Source of the DNA: Prillingera fragicola
Taxonomy: Eukaryota; Basidiomycota; Tremellomycetes; Trichosporonales; Trichosporonaceae
Direction of reading: 5' to 3'
DNA length: 64,000 nt
NCBI GenBank assembly: GCA_002335605.1
Contig: BEDY01000009.1
Span: 124,001 to 188,000 of the forward strand
Numbering within the stretch: the first letter of the stretch is position 1; each line of letters starts with the position of its first letter. The notes beneath the pieces are model-generated. The model was not told the origin of the DNA. It saw nothing but the letters and a program-made list of their open reading frames with translations, and made no database searches. This document shows, piece by piece, positions 44,378 to 56,224 of the stretch. The translations under genes and the position numbers were made by a program.

Positions 44378-46188
44378 GCCGTACACGGTGCTCGTTGTTG
44401 GGAGGGCGCTGGGCGCGGTCACAGCATCATTTCCGCTAAGAGTTGAAGTGCTTGCTGAGCCGCCCGGCGAGACGAGGCGTTCCAGCAGTGTTATGGTGAA
44501 CAGATGTGTGGGGTTGGTGACGATGGCGAGGTAGAGGGGTGCCCACGGCTGGGGGCTGGCACGTGAGGACGAGGACGAGGAGGACGAGGACCAGGACGAG
44601 GGACACGGCAGAGCAAGCGAAGCGACACCGGTCTGGGCTGGGCTGGCTGGGCGTCGTCTGTCGTGTCACTACTGTAGCAGCGGCTGTTGGCTGTTGGGGC
44701 AGAGATCAGAGAGAGCGGTGGTGGCTGTAGTGTCGGATGGGTGTCAAGTTGGCCGGTAGAGTGGGTTTGAAGGGGTCGGGTGGTGGAGAGCGTGCCGAGA
44801 GAGAGAGAGTGAGATGCACCGAGTCAGCTGCGCGGCGGCGGTTACAGCAGCTGGCTTGGCTGTTGCCTGGATCTCTGCCGCTGGTTGCTGGTGTCGGGGG
44901 CCCAGAGGGGAGAGCAGCCTGGACCGGGGGACGAGCTAGCTGGACGGCAGGAGAGGGGAGCAGGAGAGCGAGCAGGACGAGGGAGAATGTACCTTGGCGT
45001 CGTACTCTCCCCTGCTACCTACCCCTCATCGTCCGCTCCGGCTTTGCTCTCCCATCGGTCAGTACATGCACCGAGCCTTTGGCCTTCCCGATAGACTGGA
45101 GATTGCGTAGATGCATACGACACTTTCGGCCACTCCCCACAACCTTTCTGCCATCGACGCATGCAGTGATGGACGCGTTCTTGCACACTGCCAGCGACCA
45201 CACTCATGACCTTGCTCTCTGCCTCGGCTCTCCTCTTCTCCCTCGGCTACGCACCCTCCGCTCCCTCGGCCACTCACTACTACATGCCCCCACATGGCCA
45301 GCGGCCAGCGGCGAGCCGAGACATGAACTGAATTGAACAGGACAGTCCATACCTTGCTCCCCCGTGGTGCGCCACTGCTCTTCTACCCTGCTCCATCATC
45401 TCCCACCCCTGGCTCCAGCTGCATTCATCCCTTGAGGGCCGCAGCGCCACCGTATCCTGTACTGTACCTGCTAAACGGCTGCGTGCAGCATGATCTTTGA
45501 GTGTAAACAATAACAAGCAGAATGGCCCCAGAGATCTGTCCAAGCACGGACCACGGCTAACGAAGGGCATGCGACATTGTTCAGAGATCCAGGTAGCAGC
45601 ACCTTGTGGCCTTGTGGGACATGTCGCTGCTGCAGTCAGTGTGCGCCAAACGAGCTGTCCAGCGGCAAAGCACACGGTCCCGACAAGGCTGATGAGCGCA
45701 CACTTCGAACCGAGTGGAGTTGGGTGGCATTGGTCAACTGGCTGACGCGAGACGATGTGACGGAGTGAGCTCAGCTTCAGTGTACGGCCACTAGCTGTGT
45801 GTGTGCTCGGTCTCCGTCGTGCCATTGCAATAGGGTTCAGCACGAGTCTGCTCTTGCACACGGCTCGAGTCAGTTCCCTTCCACCAGAGAGAGGCCAAAG
45901 GCTTGGGGGAAACGACGGACGGTGGCTTTCTCACACCTCGAGCTCATGAGTGCGCGACACTCGCCGACCTGAGGGATGAAGCGAAACGCGCCCACATCCT
46001 CGTCGTCATCGTGTAGTCCTCCACGCCGATGCCGGTCCAGTTCGCATCGGGCAATGACTGACGCACAGACCACGCCCAAGCCCCACTCCCACTCCCATCC
46101 AGCTCATAAACCCAGCCATTTGTCCTGACCCACGACGCACCACTCCCAACATGGCCGCCATCGAGACCCCCTCACCACTAGACGAGGC
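44378..46188. other. Intergenic region without a convincing gene
   Basis: About 1.8 kb upstream of the fusion gene. It contains a GGACGAGGAC-type purine repeat near 44563-44600. The receptor reading frame stays open upstream of the chosen ATG to about 44560 but without an ATG. Other open frames have random-looking translations. Confidence 0.5.
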
Positions 46189-46404
46189 ATGTCCTTTGTC
46201 TCTGGCAGGGCTGACGAGCAGTACGAGATCCGGATCCTGGCCCATTTTAAAGACTGGCCGACGTTTTGCAGCGCCCACGGGCTCTGCGCACACAGCCCCA
46301 GTGAGCGGCACCAGGCGAGGGGGATCTTGGTCGCCCTCGCTGAACGGCTGCGGTTGAGTGAGCTCGAGAGGCCGCACTTTTACGGGCGATCGAGGACGGG
46401 CTGA
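46189..46404 (+). CDS. Possible small protein of 71 aa
   Basis: A short frame starting MSFVSGRADEQYEIR whose translation looks protein-like: a mixed charged/hydrophobic helix pattern with HFKDWPTFCSAHGL and GILVALAERLRLSEL and third-position GC bias. No family recognised. An ATG at 46151 opens another frame with a poorer translation, and no standard intron joins the two. It could be a small gene or the last exon of something longer. Confidence 0.35.
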   Translation: MSFVSGRADEQYEIRILAHFKDWPTFCSAHGLCAHSPSERHQARGILVALAERLRLSELERPHFYGRSRTG

Positions 46405-46713
46405 GCGCTGGCTGGTGATGACTTTGGCAGTGGTGGCTGGGTGCAGCGGTGGCGGGACACACGCGGATCCGGGGATACCAGAATGCATGGTGGTACATAC
46501 AGACATGCGAATGAGACGGAGAGAAAGAGAAACCTTACCATGTTGTAACCTTGAGGGGTGCGTCTAAGATCGTCCGGAGGAGGCAGCGTGCAGGCCGTTT
46601 AGTAACGTGCGAATAATGGGCAAGGGAAGCGAGAATGGGACATTACGATGTGATGGTCGAGAACGTGAACGAACGCAGTGTGATGTGAAGGGCGCGAGCT
46701 GCGAGCACGCTGA
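46405..46713. other. Intergenic region between convergent genes
   Basis: About 310 bp. Nothing recognised. Confidence 0.5.
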
Positions 46714-48501
46714 CTAGTCAACCTGGCCCTTGAGGTCGACGACGCGGTACTTGTTCGTAGCCTGCGCGACGAAAGGATGCGCCTTCTTGCAGTCCCACAC
46801 GCGGTCAGCGAGCGGGACCGGCGGGGCCTTGACAATCGTCTTCCACGGGTTGCCTGGATCGCGTTTCTGCGGGGCAGCCGCGGCGCCGGGGACGTTGCTG
46901 TAGATGTTCGCGTGCAGCGAGGTGAGAAACTCGTCCGTTTCCGTGTCCGTGTCAAACGCGAGAATCTTGGTTAGGTATGGGAGCGGAAGAGAGAGGTAAC
47001 TAGTTGTCAGCGGGAAAGACAGCGGATAGCTTACGCTTTGGACATGACGGAGAGAGCCTGGGCGCGCTCGCGTTCCACGAAGTGGTCCATGATGTAGCCG
47101 CTCATGTTGGGAGCATCCAAGAACAAGCGAAAGAAGCGGGTATAGTTGGAAGTCGCAAGTGCTGCACGCACCTGAAGTGCGTGATGCACTCCGGGGTCCT
47201 CCTTATCCGCCGGTGTGAGCTGACCTATTAATGTGGCCATGTCTAAGGTCAGCGACGGTCCAACGTAGCAAAACTCACCACTCTTGTTCTTGGTGTGCAG
47301 CATGTAGATGATGCGGTATGAGAGAAACTCTTCTGGGTGTCCCTTGAGACCAAGCTCGTACAGCTGTCGCAACATGGACTGGCACTGGTTGTACTCGCCG
47401 AGGTCCTTTGCCTCCAAGGCAATACGAGCGTGAATCTCGTAAACCTCAACTGTAAACTCGTTCTTGATACGTTGAACTGTCAAGTCCTGGCGCATGCTCT
47501 TGAACTGATCCAAAGCGTAGGCATAGTTGTGGTCCGTCTTCCACTTGCGCTTGAGCAGCTGCAGTGTCTGCTCAAGAACAGGCAGGGGACGGATGTCTGC
47601 TGGCGAGGGTTCCTGTCTGTCAGCTAATGCAAAACAGCCGGAAGACTCACTGAAGTCAAGCGGAGGTACGACTTCTCCAGCTTGGTACTCGTTCCCCTGA
47701 TAGTGTATGTGTCCCAGTCTATGACATTCTGTTCGTCAGCGCAAATCACGTCGACACCACTCACTGGATCGCTCTCGGCATCCGAATACCCTATTCCGAG
47801 ACCACGCTTGCCCTTCAACTTTTTACGGCCTACCTGTGGGGGTATCCCAGCGATCCTGCTGCTGAGAGAGCCGTCATCTGGCTGAAAGAAGTGACCAACA
47901 CCATCGCTCGTCGGGGTGCTTGAGGCGTCCTTTTGAAAACGGGCAAGCCGCCGAGCCTTGGCCTCTTCCTCCTCGGCAGTGTTGGTCGACGAAAAGTAAT
48001 ACGCGCTTGGAAAAGAATTCTCGCCGCTGATTATCAGCACCACACAACTTGCGAGGCTTACTTCTTCTTCTGCTTCTTATTCTTGGCCTTCTTCGTAGGG
48101 TGGGCTTGCGCCACCGGAATCGGTGCTGTGTAGGGTTGGTAAGTCGGAGGCTGCGGCGCGAACTGAATGCGGTTGGCCTGCGCCTGCAATCTGGAAGAGT
48201 TAGACACTTGCATTTCTCGACATGGGTAAACGCACGATTTGAGCTGGACTGTACTCCAGTCGGTAGTGTCAACGGATCCGTTCTGATGCGCCTGAAAGAG
48301 AATCTGGCACATGAGCAGCTGCGGCAGACGCTACAAGCACGACCTACCTGTTTCAACTCTGCGTTCACCTCGGCCTTGTTAGCTGAAGTGGCTTTGGAGA
48401 GACAATCTTGGACCCATGCTCTGTGCAGCAGTCAGCCTCTTGTTGCCGCTCAGACGAGCTGTCACGTACTTTAGCTTGGGTGGCCAAGCGGTCGAGGACA
48501 T
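46714..48501 (-). CDS. THP3: Thp3 / LENG8-like SAC3-GANP domain protein
   Basis: Nine exons from 48501 downwards: 48501-48470, 48420-48348, 48303-48236, 48190-48062, 48026-47765, 47728-47651, 47612-47279, 47242-47035 and 46999-46714, giving 489 aa; all introns are 35-49 nt. The N-terminus reads MSSTAWPPKLKAWVQDCL, followed by a Gln/Pro-rich spacer and a lysine-rich nuclear signal, KKAKNKKQKKK. The C-terminal half is a SAC3/GANP PCI-like domain with MRQDLTVQRIKNEFTVEVYE, ARIALEAKDLGEYNQCQ and DAPNMSGYIMDHFVERERA, which are hallmarks of the Thp3 (yeast) / LENG8 group. Thp3 works with Csn12 in transcription elongation and mRNA maturation. The call is by recognition and confident. Confidence 0.9.
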
Positions 48502-48948
48502 TGTGTGGATGGAAAGGGATGCAAAGAGGGGAGTGTGGTTTGGAATATGGGTTGATAGGTGTGAGATAAGGTCGTCTAGAGATGCTAGGATGAGAGAGAG
48601 ACGTGCGATGTAGCTGTATTTGTTGTTGAAAGAGTAGTTGAGAAGTGCATTGAACAATGTCCACCCAGCATCCTCTCATTCCGCATCGACACATGAAAGA
48701 CACGTGGAGGATTAATAAAATATAAATATAAATAATATTCCGTTGCCTCGGAAGCAAAGCGGATGTAGCCTCATGTGACGTCAGAACTGTAGGATTTGAT
48801 TCCGTCCGCCTGTGTTTGCCACCCAACAGGCACCCGCCCAGCTGCGCCCACTGCGCCCCTCCCGCCGATCCCTCCATGGTTGCAGATGGGTATTGCATCT
48901 TGCCATCAAACACTCTCTCATCCTCTGCTCTTGTCGTCCAAGCATTCA
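48502..48948. other. Divergent promoter with an AT-rich patch
   Basis: About 450 bp between Thp3 and the 48949 gene. It includes an AT-rich run near 48711-48741 (TTAATAAAATATAAATATAA), conspicuous in this GC-rich sequence. The plus-strand frame is open from 48796, so the true start of that gene may lie here. Confidence 0.5.
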
Positions 48949-49543
48949 ATGGCCGTAGCCGCTATTCGCCCAATGATGGCCGTTATGAGGGAAGAAGCTG
49001 CAATCATCACGGCAGAGGCAGGCCAGGCAGCCCGCACCACCATTGCCGAAGAGGCTACAAACGTCGTCAGGCAGGCAGGTCACGAAAGCCTCAACCCGCT
49101 GGCTATCCGAGAGGCCGCCGAGGCTAGCGCTCAGCGCGTCATGAACGCTGGAGGTGAGTATTGGATTAAATCTAAGTTGGGCCGTCACTGACGATTCCGC
49201 AGAGGGATCTGTCCTTGGAGCTCTCGGCCATGCCCCATCTCCCATGGGCGCAACGCGCCTCACGTCCTCCACCTCGACTGTCGGCAACGGCCTGCTTCAC
49301 GAGGCCACGACCGAGGTCTCAACCATGGCGACCAAGGACGTTGTTTTGACCGAAACCACACTGGTCGGCCAAGTCCTAGAAGAATCCATGGGCGCGACAG
49401 TCAAAGAGGCCATGACCAACGCTGGCGAGACGGGTTTCCAGGATCTGGCGATGCAGACGTCCGAGGCCGTCTCTGCCCTGCTCGACGGCAAGTTTGTCGC
49501 CCACCCGGCCATGAGCTCTATGAACCGTCCCACCGCGTCCTAG
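48949..49543 (+). CDS. Small alanine/glutamate-rich protein of unknown function
   Basis: Two exons, 48949-49153 and 49203-49543, with a 49-nt intron, give 181 aa if the ATG of MAVAAIRPMMAVMREEAAI is used; earlier in-frame ATGs at 48886 and 48796 are possible. It is rich in Ala, Glu, Thr and Met and predicted largely helical, with repeated EA(A/T) pairs such as ITAEAGQAARTTIAEEATNV. No cysteine pattern, signal peptide or membrane helix. Family not recognised; the composition recalls small helical or LEA-like proteins, but that is weak. Confidence 0.6.
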
Positions 49544-49943
49544 TTGGTCGTGACTTTCCAGCCGAGTGGAGCGGCAACCACTCTCGGCATCCACTGTGGA
49601 GCACGACGCCATTAACGAAGACGATAATAACCCTCTTATCCACGCCCGTGTTGCTATATTTTTGATACTTTTAGATGTATATCTTGGACTCCTGTAGACC
49701 TGCATAAGCGTATCGATGACAAACTGGGGAGCAGACGGCCGAGTACGACCCATGCGCTCGGCATGCTCGCCACTCGGTTCAAACCCATCCGAGGTCGGCA
49801 CCCACATTCGGCCCGGTAATTACCCTGCCCAGCCGAACAATGGTGGAGGTCGCCGACCCCCACCCTCGACCTGCCAACGGCAACACTAGTCAGCAACGAC
49901 GGACGCGGTCGCAGCATTGCCCACTTGCTCATCACCTCGCAAC
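49544..49943. other. Intergenic region
   Basis: 400 bp between two plus-strand genes. Nothing recognised. Confidence 0.5.
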
Positions 49944-50968
49944 ATGCCCCTCACAATCGCAGTGACAGGCGCCAACGGCCTCATCGGCAGCCAGATCGTG
50001 GCCACAGCACTGGCAGACGGCCACAAAGTCGTGGGTCTCGACGCGGGCAGCGAGTCCAAGCTCCCACCCCAGGAGGGCTACACCTTCAAGACGGTTGACC
50101 TGACCGACCACGCGGCGTTTCTCTCCGCCTGCGAGGGGTGTGATGCGCTCGTCCACCTTGCGGCAGTGTACAATCTCCAAGACCCCAAGGGCCCCGAGAC
50201 GCTGCCCCTGCTCCGCGAGTTTCCTGATGAGGTGCGTTGTTGTCCACGCGCGGGGCTGACCACTGCGTAGGTGATTCACAATACCAACTCGGCCATGTCG
50301 TGGAATGCCCTCAGTGTCGCGGGCAAGCTGGGTATCAAACGCGTGTCGCTTGCGAGCAGTGTCAACTCTATTGGTCTCAGTGAGTTCTGTGACCGCGACT
50401 GGCGACGCAGCACTGACGCAGTCTAGTCTACTCGAAGCGGCCGCGCTTCCGGTACATTCCCCTCGACGAGGACCACCCCTGCGAGCCCGAGGACCCCTAC
50501 TCAGTGTGCAAGCTGTATGTCCTTTCCTCCTCCCCCAGCTGACGTGGCAGCGAGTGCGAAATCCAAGCCTCAGCCTTTGTCCGCCGCTACCCAGGCATGC
50601 GCGTAGCCACCATCCGCCCGCACTGGGTCATCCCCGAGTCCCTGGCCTACAACCCCGACAAGCTCTCGCCCATGGGCGGCCACCCGAAGGATCTCTGGGG
50701 CTGGGTCAGCGTCACGGCCGTAGCGCGGGCGTTCCTCCTCGGCCTGACTGCCCCCGAGTCGACGTTTCCCGTCGGCCACGAGAGTTTCTTTGCCGTGGCG
50801 CCCACAATGGTGCGGCAGAGTAGCAGTATTGAGCTGTTCAAGGAGCACTATCCCGAGGTCACTGATATTCGGGGGGATTTCTCGGGCAACAGGGGGTTCT
50901 TTGACTGTTCAAAGGCTGAGAGGATGCTGGGGTGGACTGAGAAGGCGTTCCCTTGGTCGCCCAAGTAG
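49944..50968 (+). CDS. NAD(P)-dependent epimerase/dehydratase (extended SDR)
   Basis: Four exons, 49944-50231, 50271-50379, 50427-50514 and 50551-50968, give 300 aa with introns of 36-47 nt. The Rossmann motif TGANGLIGS is at residues 7-15, an acidic residue ends strand 2 (VVGLDAGS), and the active-site pair is YSVCK. LVHLAAVY and RVSLASSVNSIG are the usual SDR strands 4 and 5. It resembles nucleoside-sugar epimerase or uronate dehydrogenase relatives; the substrate is not determinable. An ATG nine codons upstream of MPLTIAVTG is possible but would displace the Rossmann strand from the N-terminus. Confidence 0.88.
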
Positions 50969-51895
50969 GTCGAGTAAGAGTAGCAGAAGAATGCATGGAC
51001 GTTCATGACCGGCGAACGCTGCCGTGGCGCCACACGGCGGTCCTAGCTGGGTGAGATTTGGCCACGCCGTGGCTTGAGGATTGCAACACGGCTCGGTGAG
51101 TCACTTTACTTCAGCCATGGTCTTGGCCGAGACCGTTGCGCACGGATGTCGGCGAGAAGCATGGCATTGCCTGAGCTTTGATGTGATTCTGTTCTTGGCC
51201 GAACGTTGGCGGTGAGCTCTGTCCCATCTTGAGACTGTTGTTAGACCTTGTTGCAGTAGGAGGCGACGTGTGGCTCTGGCAGTTAGTGGCTCTGTATGAC
51301 GTTGAAAGAGATTCCTTGCTCTGCAGCCGAGCTAGTCCTGTGCCCAGCCAGCTCAAGCCCGATGTGGCGAACAAGGCAGGTTCGTTGCCCGTGCGATGAT
51401 CTTGGAATTGTCATCTTCCGATACGGTTAGATATTCTTCTCCAAGCATGTCCTGCACAAGGTATGCTTCTGTTCGTCCCAGGTGCTGCTATGCATTGAGT
51501 GCAATGGTCTTTGGTGTAGAGTACAATGGACAAGAGCTGAAGCGTGACTGTCTTCCCCCATTGGTAGTAGCAGTTTAAATACTCCCCCCACTTTATGTGC
51601 AGTGCTCCAGGGCGAGTGAGGAACCGCGTCGCGTGTTTGAACCAACTAGTACTGTTATGCTGTCTCTTGCCATCACTCTTACTCTTCTAGCCATCATGCT
51701 GCTTGGAGCATAACCTTACCCAGGATCACAGACATCACGACACAGCTACGACTACCACTCAACAACGACACATTGCTTCAACTCCCCTCGACAACGCGCA
51801 CAGACGCGCGCCCAACGCCGTCGACTCCAACAAACACCCTCCTCCCCACCTAGGCCTGCGCGCGCCTTCACACTTTCACATTCTCTCTCGGCAGG
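50969..51895. other. Intergenic region, probable long promoter/leader
   Basis: About 930 bp before the Byr4-like gene. The last 200 bp are pyrimidine- and CA-rich, typical of leaders here. No supported coding sequence. Confidence 0.5.
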
Positions 51896-54808
51896 ATGCC
51901 CGTCCCTCCCACAGGGATATTCCCCCCACCCTCCGACGACTGGACAGACGACCCATCATTCGACCTAGCAAGTAGCAGCAGTTCCTTTCCAACATCGCCA
52001 TCCTCGTCGTCTGGGTCCCGCTCCTCCCGTCCATCCTTTGGGCGCCAACTTTCCGGCTCCCCCCTCAGGCAAATGCACAACAAGTCTTCAATGCCGTCTC
52101 TCAAGCCTGCAAAGGCCACAATAGGTGGCGGCGATGACGATGACGACTTTGACTTTGACCTGCCAGACGAGGTGGATCCGTTCTCCAAGCCACCATTGCG
52201 AGCCGGCGGCATCAGCCAGGCATCCACGCCAAAGGCTCCGAGGGCAGCGTCTTCCGCGTCGGCATCCTCGATGCGCTCACTGCCTGCGACGGTCATGGGA
52301 CAGGGTCCTGCAGGCGTCGGTACGATCACACGGTTGGGTGGCAAAGCGCCGACGGGCCAACTTGCCGGCACGGTCAAGGCGCGCGCCCGCGCTATCGAGA
52401 TGGCGTGGGAAGCAGACGTCGATTTCGACGTTCCCGTGGATCTCAAGACGAGGCGGATGACCTTTTCGCCGCCGCGCAAGAGTATCATGCCCGATGCCAG
52501 TGCCTTGGACGATCTCGGGTTTGATCTCGAGGACGAGGACCAGGCGACTCTGAGAGCCGGCTCGACGATCAAGGCCATGTTGCCACCCAAACGGAGACCA
52601 GCTGCCGAGGCTGCCTCGCCCGATGCAGGAGGCACAATACGGCTCGCGCCAAAGCACAAGGCAAAGCCGCACGCACCGCCGCCAGAAGACGACGACCTCG
52701 AGGGCGACCTCGTCTTGCCGCTTAATCTCACTAATCTGGCACTGGCCGCTCAGGCACATCAGCCCAAGGCAGCAGCGCGCGCCCCTCGTTCGTCGCTTGC
52801 ATCGACTGCCACCGACTGGGACAATCTGAGTACACCATCGACTACTGGCAGAAAAGGAGGGTTCAGCTGGGGCGAGGACAGTCCCAGCAGACCCGGACAT
52901 TCAGAGACCAGCATGACGAGCGTGAGCGACGATTTGGGAGATGCAAAAGGCAAGGGACCGGCTGGAGACGAGGACGAGGACTTTGAGCTTGGCCTGGAGA
53001 TTCCAGACCCCACGTTCTTCACTGCACGCAAGACCAACGTCCTCAACTCGATCTTGGATCGCAAGCGCAAGCAGCAGTACGCACCGCCTCCGCCCGCCCA
53101 ACGCCGCCCCGAGCTGTCCCGTGGTGACGACTCGTTCGAGGACGGCCTCGTCTTTGACAACCCCCGCGCCGAGCTCAGCCAGCGCAGGCTGGAGAAGAAC
53201 AGGCGCGTACGCACGATCCCTGTACCGTTCAATCTTGGGCCAGACCGCAAAGCCAAGACGGAGCGTGAACGCGATCGTGAGCGCGAGCGCGAGCGCTTGT
53301 CGCTTGGACGCGCCCAAACACCCAGCAGAGGCGGAGCCGCCAGCTCTCAAGGTCTTCGCCACCACTCTGGCGGCAGTCAAGGCCATGCCCGCGAGCGCGA
53401 CGCCTCTGCCCCGAGAGAGCACGCAAGCAGTAGTAGCCGGCGACCAGAGACGCCAGGTCGCGAGCCACGGGCTGCTTCGCGTACGCGCCTCACTTCAGGC
53501 GGCAGCATGCCCCCTCCGCCCGTCCCAGCTCTCCCCCCGACGACGCCAGGCAACCGGCTGCGCCACCAAAAATCGTACCACCACCTCGCGCCTTCTCCGT
53601 CGCCGACGCTGGTCCGCAAGCAGTCGCTGGCGAGCATGCAAGACGCGATTGCTGCCGGCCACGTACGACCAGACACCGACCTGCCCCCGATTGACATGGC
53701 GGTCTTGAGGCAGCTGCACGCCCAGAGCAGGCTTACCATGCCGACCAGCTCATCCCTCGCCAAGATCCGTGCGCCTGTCACGACCACGTCTGGCCAGCGG
53801 CGGCGGCAGGTCGACATTCCGCGCAGGCGGCAGTGGGGAGACGGAACTGAGCTTGATGGTTTCGAGGACCTGCGCATCGAGGATGGCATCAGCGCAAGTG
53901 CAAGCTATGGCAAACTGGGCAGGAAATGTAAGCTGATATGTTGGGTGAGAGCTGACAGGCAGCAATGGAACGCCTACCTACAAATGTCAAGCCCGAACCT
54001 GAAAAGCGCAAGCAGAGCACAGGGAAGCGGAGCAGGCAGCGAAAACCAGCACTCCTCATCAAGAACCTCGGCGCTGTCAACGTTCGCAAGGGTGAGTTTG
54101 GGCTGTCTAGTTCATAGCTGACTTGCAGTCGTCGGCGAGATGACCTGGAACCCCCAAACATTACGCTGGGAGGGGAACGAGTCGGTTCTGCGCGACTTTG
54201 ACGCCGTCGCATCGTCGACACGACCGGCGCTCATCGCTCATTTCACTGGCTCATCGGCCGTGTCAGCAGGCCCCGCAGGCCTCTCCCCATCAGCGCCGGC
54301 GCCCACTCCACGCGTTGTCGGTGACATGAAGTTTGACCCCGAGGCGATGCGCTGGGTGTCGCTGGTGGAGGAATCAGACCCCTTCGAGGGCATGGCCGAC
54401 GACGAGGACGAGAGTGATCTTGTCGGTACAATAACGCGCGCCTCTGGGCGCAAGCTCGTCGGCGTCGGCTTTGGCTCTGCCCACAGCACGCCAAGCCACC
54501 GCTTCGTCTCCGAGTCGAGCATTGCTACGGCCGGCACGACGCTCACGGGCGGCACGAGTACATCGACGGGCACGACGAGCACTGCGTTCGGCGGCGGCCT
54601 GCGCAGTGCATCCGGCGGCGTGTCCGACCTTCCACCGGGTCTGTGGGACGAGTGCCGCGACGCAGAGGAACGGCACAAGCGCGAGATGAAGGGCTGGCTC
54701 CAGCGCCCGGCCGCTAGTGCGAGCGACGAGCGGGACCGCGAGCGCGACAGGGCCAAGCGCGAGATGAAGCGGTTGTGGGAGGTGCGATACCTTGCTACGA
54801 GGATCTAG
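51896..54808 (+). CDS. byr4: Byr4/Bfa1-like cytokinesis / mitotic exit regulator
   Basis: Three exons, 51896-53927, 53963-54091 and 54129-54808, give 946 aa. Byr4 (fission yeast) and Bfa1 (budding yeast) form, with Cdc16/Bub2, the two-part GAP for the Spg1/Tem1 GTPase at spindle poles and so hold back septation or mitotic exit. The long N-terminal 650 residues are acidic and Ser-rich, with repeats of the FDLPDEVD / FDVPVDLK / LGLEIPDP type. The diagnostic C-terminal part reads DGTELDGFEDLRIED, then RKPALLIKNLG, then VGEMTWNPQTLRWEGNE, followed by RPALIAHF. The two introns flank exactly this conserved block. Assignment is by recognition of that block. Confidence 0.88.
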
Positions 54809-56224
54809 GGGGCTTTAGAGTGTACTGTTTGTACTTAGACGATATGGAATGACATTACGAGGTACGGGATGTTGTGGTGAAGTTGAAGGGACTTTCTGAA
54901 ACACACACAGGACGGTAGATAGAAATGAGGGAATGTTGGGGTGATTTGGAAAACACATACACCTGCTGTGGCACAGATTGGAATCAGGTGGTAGTGTGAT
55001 TTGCGAAACGCTCTGGCGCCGCTGGTGCGAGATAGTTGACTTTATTGTGTGTACTAAGATGCATGTATATTATGATGTGGGAGATTGTCACATTAGTAGT
55101 ACGTTTCGAGATACACACTGCCAGGCCTCCATGTTTGATGTTGGAAACACACTGCGATCACTGCAGCAGAGCGGGCCGTATGTTCATCTTAATGTATGGC
55201 GTGAGTTTGCATAGGCTGAAATACATCTAGTGGACCTCATTTGTACAGAGTATCGAGATAGTGTTGTTCTGTAAGACACCGCAAAACACACGATGTAGAT
55301 ACTAAAGCCTGCCGCGTTTGCCTGGGTGGCGTTTGATAATCAATCGAGTGCAATCATGATAGTATGCCTCAACTGTCCTGTGTCTATCTCAAAACACACT
55401 GCATGGGGCGGTGGTGGGACTTTACGAAGCTGTATGTGTATTGAGAAACACACTGATATCGGCAACGTTGTAGGACAACCTGCTGTAGTGCGGTTCTCGG
55501 TGGAGGACCTCTAAGCCATTTCGGTGGAGGTACACTGTACAAGAACGCCATCCGCCCGTCTCTTACATCGCTCTCCACTCATCACCATGCACCTTCTCAT
55601 TCACTCACCTTCCTGAACGGCATATACACTTGAACCCACTCTCTCGGTTCCTTCAGCATTCAGCCCCACTCTCGAAGCATGCCTGGAAACCTGCGCCGCA
55701 AAGCATACGGCATTCAGGCATCCCACCGCTATGTCCCCATCCCTCGACCACGGGCCTTCGCAGCGCGTCGCCACCGCACGGGCCGCCTTTGTTGGTACTG
55801 ATGGGTAACGCAGCAATGACCTGATGGGTACTTACTGGCTTTGCGAGATACTTTTCTCTCTTTCTCTCTGCCGTACAGTATTTACTGCACCTGACAGTGC
55901 TGCTGGACTAATCTACTGCGTCGTCGCGTAGCCGTTATCCATATCGGAGTGGCACGCTCGCACGTTTGAGCCGCTCTGCCGTCCGTCGTCGGTACCCATC
56001 TCCTCCATCTATATCACACCAAGCTCTAATGGAACCACTCCCTTCGCCCACGACAACGCGTCTTGCGCCGCGGCATCGCGTGAGCTCGCGAAAGGTATTG
56101 GCAGTCAAACCACATCCCTGGTACGCGTCGGCAGAAGAGTGAGTGTTGTCTATCTGTGTAGCAGAGCCTCTGAGATTTGACGCCATCCAGCTACCGTTCC
56201 CCTGGTTATCGTCGCTCAACCGTA
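54809..56224. other. Intergenic region with dispersed AACACACTG motifs
   Basis: About 1.4 kb. AACACACTG occurs exactly at 55146-55154, 55393-55401 and 55447-55455, with a close copy at 55112 and related AACACAC near 54900 and 55283. No supported gene. Confidence 0.5.
55112..55455 (+). repeat. Dispersed AACACACTG repeats
   Basis: Three exact 9-mers and one near match within 350 bp on the same strand. Chance expectation for one 9-mer is far below this. Confidence 0.5.

Noticed and set aside
45280..45861. 193-aa open frame on the minus strand
   Set aside because: Random-looking sequence without motif or splice support.
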